A stretch of 64,000 nt of DNA. Origin: Nocardia aurantiaca (lineage in GTDB: Bacteria > Actinomycetota > Actinomycetes > Mycobacteriales > Mycobacteriaceae). The stretch is taken from positions 62,001 to 126,000 of the forward strand of contig NZ_WMBB01000014.1 of NCBI RefSeq assembly GCF_009708175.1, read 5' to 3'. Positions within the stretch are counted from its first letter, which is position 1. Each line of letters opens with the position of its first letter. Under the pieces are notes generated by a model. It saw only the letters and a list, made by a program, of their open reading frames with translations. It ran no database searches and had not been told where the DNA came from. A program made the translations under genes and the position numbers. This document shows positions 60,883 through 64,000 of this stretch, piece after piece.

Positions 60883-61316
60883 TCGAGGGACAGACGCTCA
60901 ATGACGCCATCGCGGCCGGCTCGTCCTGCTGGGCGTGCGGGCCGGTCCGCACCGACGGGCTGCTGCTGCGCTATCTGCCGGAGGGGCCGGGCGTCGGGGC
61001 GGCCTGGTTCGCCGATCCGCAGTATCACGGCGCGCCGGGGCGGCTGCACAACGGGCTGGTGGCGGCGCTGCTGGAGGAGGTGGCGGGCTGGGCGGCCTAC
61101 CGGATGCTCACTGAGAAGGGAATCTCGTTGGCGGGCTTGGCCATTGCCGATCTCGCCGTGGAGTACCGGCGGCCGCTGCCGACCGAGGTGTGGGTGTCGT
61201 TGTACGGGGAGGCCGGGTCCGTCTCCGATGGTCTGGTGCGCACCCGCGCGGAACTGCGCGTGGACGATGCGGTGTTCGCGACCGCGACATGCACGCTGCG
61301 TACCGGGCAGGAGTAG
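60873..61316 (+). CDS. hotdog-fold thioesterase
   Basis: A 147-residue PaaI/4HBT-like hotdog protein. SSCWACGPVRTDGLLLRYLP is a Cys-containing N-terminal segment. GRLHNGLVAALLEEVAGWAA corresponds to the helix with the catalytic HNG..AALLEE pattern, followed by DLAVEYRRPLPTEV. It probably hydrolyses an acyl-CoA or acyl-ACP, releasing product or editing. The GTG start lies inside the SDR gene. The KAS III-like gene begins 2 bp after its stop. Confidence 0.85.
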   Translation: MELIEGQTLNDAIAAGSSCWACGPVRTDGLLLRYLPEGPGVGAAWFADPQYHGAPGRLHNGLVAALLEEVAGWAAYRMLTEKGISLAGLAIADLAVEYRRPLPTEVWVSLYGEAGSVSDGLVRTRAELRVDDAVFATATCTLRTGQE

Positions 61317-61318
61317 GG

Positions 61319-62347
61319 ATGCGCACGAGAGAGCCGGTCGCGGTGATGGCCGCGACCCGCTGGCTGCCCGCGCACCGGCAGCAGCCCGACGAGGTGGAGG
61401 AGGCACTGCGCCCGGCGGATCCGGGCTACGCGGCGCTGGCGGTGTCGGAGTCGCTGTCGGGGCCGGAATTGGCGGTGCTGGCCGGGCGGGACGCGCTGGC
61501 CGGGGCCGGGTGGGACGGCGCGGACCTCGGGCTGCTGTTCTACGCGTGGAGTCACTATCAGGGTCACGACTTCTGGTCCCCGGCCCACTATGTGGCCGAC
61601 CGGCTCGGCGCGAATACCGCTCTGCCGCTGGGCATTCAGCAAATGTGCAACGGCGGCGCGGCCGCGGTGCAGACCGCGGCCGCCTATCTGCGCGGCGATC
61701 CCGGCTGCCGACGCGCCTTGATCGGCACCGGTGACCGCTTCGCCGAGCCCGGATTCCGGCGCTGGACCGGCGATTACGGTGTCGCCTACGGCGATGCCGG
61801 GACCGCGGTGCTGTTGTCCACCGAGGCCGAGGCCCGGCCGAGGCTGTGGCTGCACACCATCGCCACCGTCGCCACCCCCGAGTTGGAGGCCATGACCCGC
61901 GGCGACGATCCGGCCTCCCCCGCGCCGCGCTGGCTGCGCGGCACCATCGACATCCGCGCCACCAAGAAGGCATTTCTGCGCCGCCTCCCGCGCGATCACT
62001 ACGCGACCATCGAGCGGCGCAAGGTGACCGAGGTGATCACCACGGCGCTGGCCGACGCGCACCTCACCGGCGACGAGCCGCGCCTGACCCGGATCGTGCT
62101 GCCGCGCTTCCATTCCGACACCCTCGAGTCCGCCTACCGGCCGCTGGTGGCCGAACTGACCACGGCCGCTCCGGTCGACTTCGGGCGCGACACCGGGCAT
62201 CTGGGGGCGGGCGATCTGGCCGCCGGGCTGGCCGACCTGCTCGGCGAATCCCTGCTGGCGCCCGGGGAATTCGCGCTGGTGCTCAGCGCGGGCGTCGGCT
62301 TCACCTGGTCCTGCGCGGTGGTCTCGCGCCCCGAACGAACGGAGTGA
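61319..62347 (+). CDS. KAS III-like ketosynthase / acyltransferase
   Basis: A 342-residue thiolase-fold protein. Cys110 in GIQQMCNGGAAAVQTAAAYL is the KAS III-type nucleophile, and a Gly-rich GDAGTAVLLSTEAE lies at the mid-point. The C-terminal His/Asn pair is not certain (DTGHLGAGDLAAGLADLL and FHSDT are candidates). ChlB3/CerJ-type relatives transfer a finished acyl group from a PKS to another carrier or sugar instead of elongating. Here it may start or off-load the polyketide. egtA begins 3 bp downstream. Confidence 0.75.
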   Translation: MRTREPVAVMAATRWLPAHRQQPDEVEEALRPADPGYAALAVSESLSGPELAVLAGRDALAGAGWDGADLGLLFYAWSHYQGHDFWSPAHYVADRLGANTALPLGIQQMCNGGAAAVQTAAAYLRGDPGCRRALIGTGDRFAEPGFRRWTGDYGVAYGDAGTAVLLSTEAEARPRLWLHTIATVATPELEAMTRGDDPASPAPRWLRGTIDIRATKKAFLRRLPRDHYATIERRKVTEVITTALADAHLTGDEPRLTRIVLPRFHSDTLESAYRPLVAELTTAAPVDFGRDTGHLGAGDLAAGLADLLGESLLAPGEFALVLSAGVGFTWSCAVVSRPERTE

Positions 62348-62350
62348 TCC

Positions 62351-63685
62351 GTGATCGACATGACCTGTGACTCGGCCGCGAGCGCGCGCCCCGGAACGGC
62401 CGATCTCGCCCCGGCCGAGGAGCTTCCGTCGCGCGCGGCGGCCGAGGCCTACATCGGAGGTGTGTGCTTCAAGCAGGGGCCGCCCACCCTCATCGGAGCC
62501 GAACTCGAATGGCTCACAGCCGAAATGCCGAAGTCCGCGCCCACCGGGGCCGCCGGGCCGCGGCCGGCGCCGACCGCGCTGGCCGCCGCCCTGGGGCCGT
62601 ACGCTCCGCGCTCGATCGCACCGCACTCTCCCGCGCTGCCCCTTCCGGCCGGCAGCCGAGTCACGGTGGAGCCCGGCGGCCAGATCGAATTGTCCAGCGC
62701 CCCTTTCGAAGACGCCGACGACCTGTGTGAGCGGCTCGGCGCGGACGTGGACTTCCTGGATCGCCTGCTCGAATCGCGGTCCATCCGGCGGCTTTCCGGC
62801 GCCGCCGACCCCAAGCGGCGACCGCACCGGGTGCTGTGCTCGCCGCGCTACCGCGCCATGGAGCGTGTCTTCGACGGCATCGGGCCCTTCGGCAAGCTCA
62901 TGATGTGCAGTACGGCCGCCACCCAGGTCAGCGTGGACGCCGGGGGCGACGCCCGTGAGGTGGCGGCCCGCTGGCGCGCCCTCTACACCATCGGACCCGC
63001 GCTGGTGGCGGCCTTCGCGTGCTCGCCGACGCTGCGCGGCGCACCGGCCGGGGACTGGGCGTCCCAGCGCATGCGCGCCTGGCTGCGCCTCGACCGCACC
63101 CGGACCCAGCCGCCGGTGTGCGACTGGACCGATCCGGTTTCCGGGTACTCGCGCTGGGCCCTCGACGTACCGCTGCTGTGTGTGCGCCGTCCCGGCGCCG
63201 ACGCCGAGTGGACCGCGCCGTCCGGGGCCACATTCGGCGAATGGCTTTCCGGCGCATTGGATGAGGATCTGGGCCGCCGCCCCGGCATCGATGACCTCGA
63301 CTATCACCTGACCACGCTGTTTCCGCCGGTTCGTCCGGTCGGTCACCTCGAGATCCGCTATCTGGACGCCCAGCCCGGCCCTGACTGGCGGGTGCCGGTG
63401 TGGACGATCGAGGCGCTGCTGTCCGCGCCCCGGGTGATCGAGGAGGCGACCGCGGTGGCGACTCCGGTGGCCGGTCGGTGGCGGGACGCCGCCCGCGATG
63501 GTCTGGCCGATCCCGGCCTCCGCGGCGCCGCCGTGGAACTGCTGGCGCTCGCCGAAGCGCATGCCCGGACGCCGGACGCCGCACGGGATCTCGCCCGCAC
63601 GGTGCGGCGATGCCGCGACGCGCGCACACCGGATTGCGCCGTCGCGACCGCGCACCGGACCGCCGCCGTACGCGCGGCCCGATGA
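62351..63685 (+). CDS. egtA: glutamate-cysteine ligase of ergothioneine synthesis (EgtA-like)
   Basis: A 444-residue ATP-grasp-like GCS2-type ligase. GAELEWLTAEMP binds substrate and metal. VTVEPGGQIELSSAPFEDAD is the core signature, and MCSTAATQVSVDAGGDAREV and LEIRYLDAQPGPDWRVPVW follow. It joins Glu and Cys to gamma-glutamylcysteine, the sulfur donor for EgtB. GTG at 62351 (ribosome site ACGGAG) lies 3 bp after the KAS III stop, and an ATG at 62360 is possible. It is therefore cotranscribed with the PKS operon. The C-terminal 60 residues are helical and Arg/Ala-rich. Confidence 0.85.
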   Translation: MIDMTCDSAASARPGTADLAPAEELPSRAAAEAYIGGVCFKQGPPTLIGAELEWLTAEMPKSAPTGAAGPRPAPTALAAALGPYAPRSIAPHSPALPLPAGSRVTVEPGGQIELSSAPFEDADDLCERLGADVDFLDRLLESRSIRRLSGAADPKRRPHRVLCSPRYRAMERVFDGIGPFGKLMMCSTAATQVSVDAGGDAREVAARWRALYTIGPALVAAFACSPTLRGAPAGDWASQRMRAWLRLDRTRTQPPVCDWTDPVSGYSRWALDVPLLCVRRPGADAEWTAPSGATFGEWLSGALDEDLGRRPGIDDLDYHLTTLFPPVRPVGHLEIRYLDAQPGPDWRVPVWTIEALLSAPRVIEEATAVATPVAGRWRDAARDGLADPGLRGAAVELLALAEAHARTPDAARDLARTVRRCRDARTPDCAVATAHRTAAVRAAR

Positions 63686-63924
63686 CCATCGCCCGTCGGC
63701 CACCCGGGCCTGTCTGCCATGCCGGGCCGATCACCCGCACCACATCTCCCAGGTCTTCTTCGGCCGCGTTGACAAGGTAGTGCGCGGCCGCGGTTTCGGC
63801 GCCGATTCGGTGGCCCGCCGCGGCACTCGGCAACCGGGATCACCCGATCCGTCACCAGATCTTCGCCGGCATCCGGCCGGCCCTCGACCCGCACCCCGAC
63901 GAATCCGAAAGGACGCTCCCATGA
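63682..63924 (+). pseudogene. egtB: egtB remnant with large internal deletion and frameshift
   Basis: ATG at 63682 overlaps the egtA stop (ATGA), the usual coupled start, and its frame soon stops. In another frame 63747-63825 reads SQVFFGRVDKVVRGRGFGAD then SVARRGT; from 63829 a third segment reads GNRDHPIRHQIFAGIRPAL. This is the C-terminal FGE-sulfatase-like end of EgtB (VFFGxxYKVLRGGSxAxDPVAxRGTFRNWDxPIRRQIFxGFR). The last TGA overlaps the egtD ATG. Intact EgtB is about 430 residues; the iron-binding DinB domain and most of the catalytic domain are gone. This leaves no functional sulfoxide synthase here. Confidence 0.7.
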
Positions 63925-64000
63925 CCGAGCCGAAGCTGGACATCCACCTGACCGACGCCGACCTCACCGCCGCGCTGCGCGCCGACGTCCTGCGCGGGCT
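63921..64000 (+). CDS. egtD: probable L-histidine N-alpha-methyltransferase (EgtD), 3'-partial
   Basis: Only 26 complete codons are visible before the right edge. The segment LTDADLTAALRADVLRGL matches the N-terminal helix of EgtD (xALRRDVxxGLT..PKxLPPKWFYD). EgtD trimethylates histidine to hercynine with SAM. The ATG follows AAAGGA and overlaps the egtB remnant's stop. Identity rests on a short stretch plus the egt context. Confidence 0.55.
   Translation, partial: MTEPKLDIHLTDADLTAALRADVLRG

Noticed and set aside
61097..63703. Very long open frame on the minus strand opposite the KAS III-like gene and egtA
   Set aside because: Its product is Arg/Gly/Pro-rich low complexity, as expected for the complement of a high-GC gene. 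The plus-strand genes have clear conserved motifs.

Overview
The window is high-GC DNA with dense, overlapping gene pairs, GTG/TTG starts and G/C-rich third codon positions. The gene content fits a mycolic-acid-group actinobacterium, most likely Nocardia or a close relative. This is an inference from a conservon (roadblock/DUF742/GTPase), MmyB-type XRE regulators, a ChoD-like GMC oxidase, a LigC plus PrimPol pair, an F420-type LLM oxidoreductase, an M-box riboswitch before mgtC, ergothioneine genes and a mycobacterial-style type I PKS. No rRNA, tRNA, CRISPR array, insertion sequence or prophage was seen.

Layout. 1-4.3 kb: small accessory genes (SRPBCC, RibD-like reductase, two GlcG/HbpS-like proteins, an MmyB-type regulator, GNAT), followed by a frameshifted DegT/StrS aminotransferase scar. 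4.8-7.7 kb: a complete minus-strand conservon. 8.3-10.5 kb: an XRE regulator and ECF-like sigma factor pair, a Pro-rich HTH protein and a truncated methyltransferase. 10.7-13.8 kb: a tandem pair of secreted GH1 enzymes with a near-identical 161-bp block near the 3' ends. 13.8-17.9 kb: MerR regulator, ChoD-like oxidase, EthD scar, FkbH-like HAD protein, lipoprotein. 18.0-23.3 kb: a tightly coupled four-gene operon (class V aminotransferase/desulfurase, HMA-domain protein, type III PLP decarboxylase-like enzyme, cysteine-synthase/rhodanese fusion). 23.6-37 kb: monooxygenase/TetR pair, an antiporter with a UBP-type zinc finger, ArsR/MFS pair, M-box riboswitch plus mgtC, SDR/XRE pair, an isolated mraY and an EmrB-type exporter. 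37.4-42.5 kb: NfeD-like/SPFH pair, cold-shock protein, LigC-PrimPol, LLM oxidoreductase. 42.8-47 kb: AraC, a truncated saccharopine-dehydrogenase remnant, a TetR with four 36-bp repeats at its N terminus, acyl-CoA dehydrogenase, a second TetR. 47-50.5 kb: a TetR-operator-controlled helical-repeat operon and an unusual zinc-ribbon SDR.

50.5-64 kb: an AT-rich spacer leads into LysR and an MDR reductase. After a strong terminator comes a compact polyketide operon: a KS-AT-DH-ACP PKS without in-cis KR or ER, an exporter, acyl-CoA dehydrogenase, SDR, hotdog thioesterase and KAS III-like enzyme. It runs with gaps of 3 bp or less into ergothioneine genes: egtA, an internally deleted egtB remnant, and the first 80 bp of a probable egtD.

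The most interesting points are the PKS operon fused to a damaged ergothioneine operon and the PLP/HMA/rhodanese operon. A third theme is the number of gene scars: DegT, methyltransferase, EthD, saccharopine dehydrogenase and EgtB are all reduced to short frameshifted or truncated remnants between intact genes.
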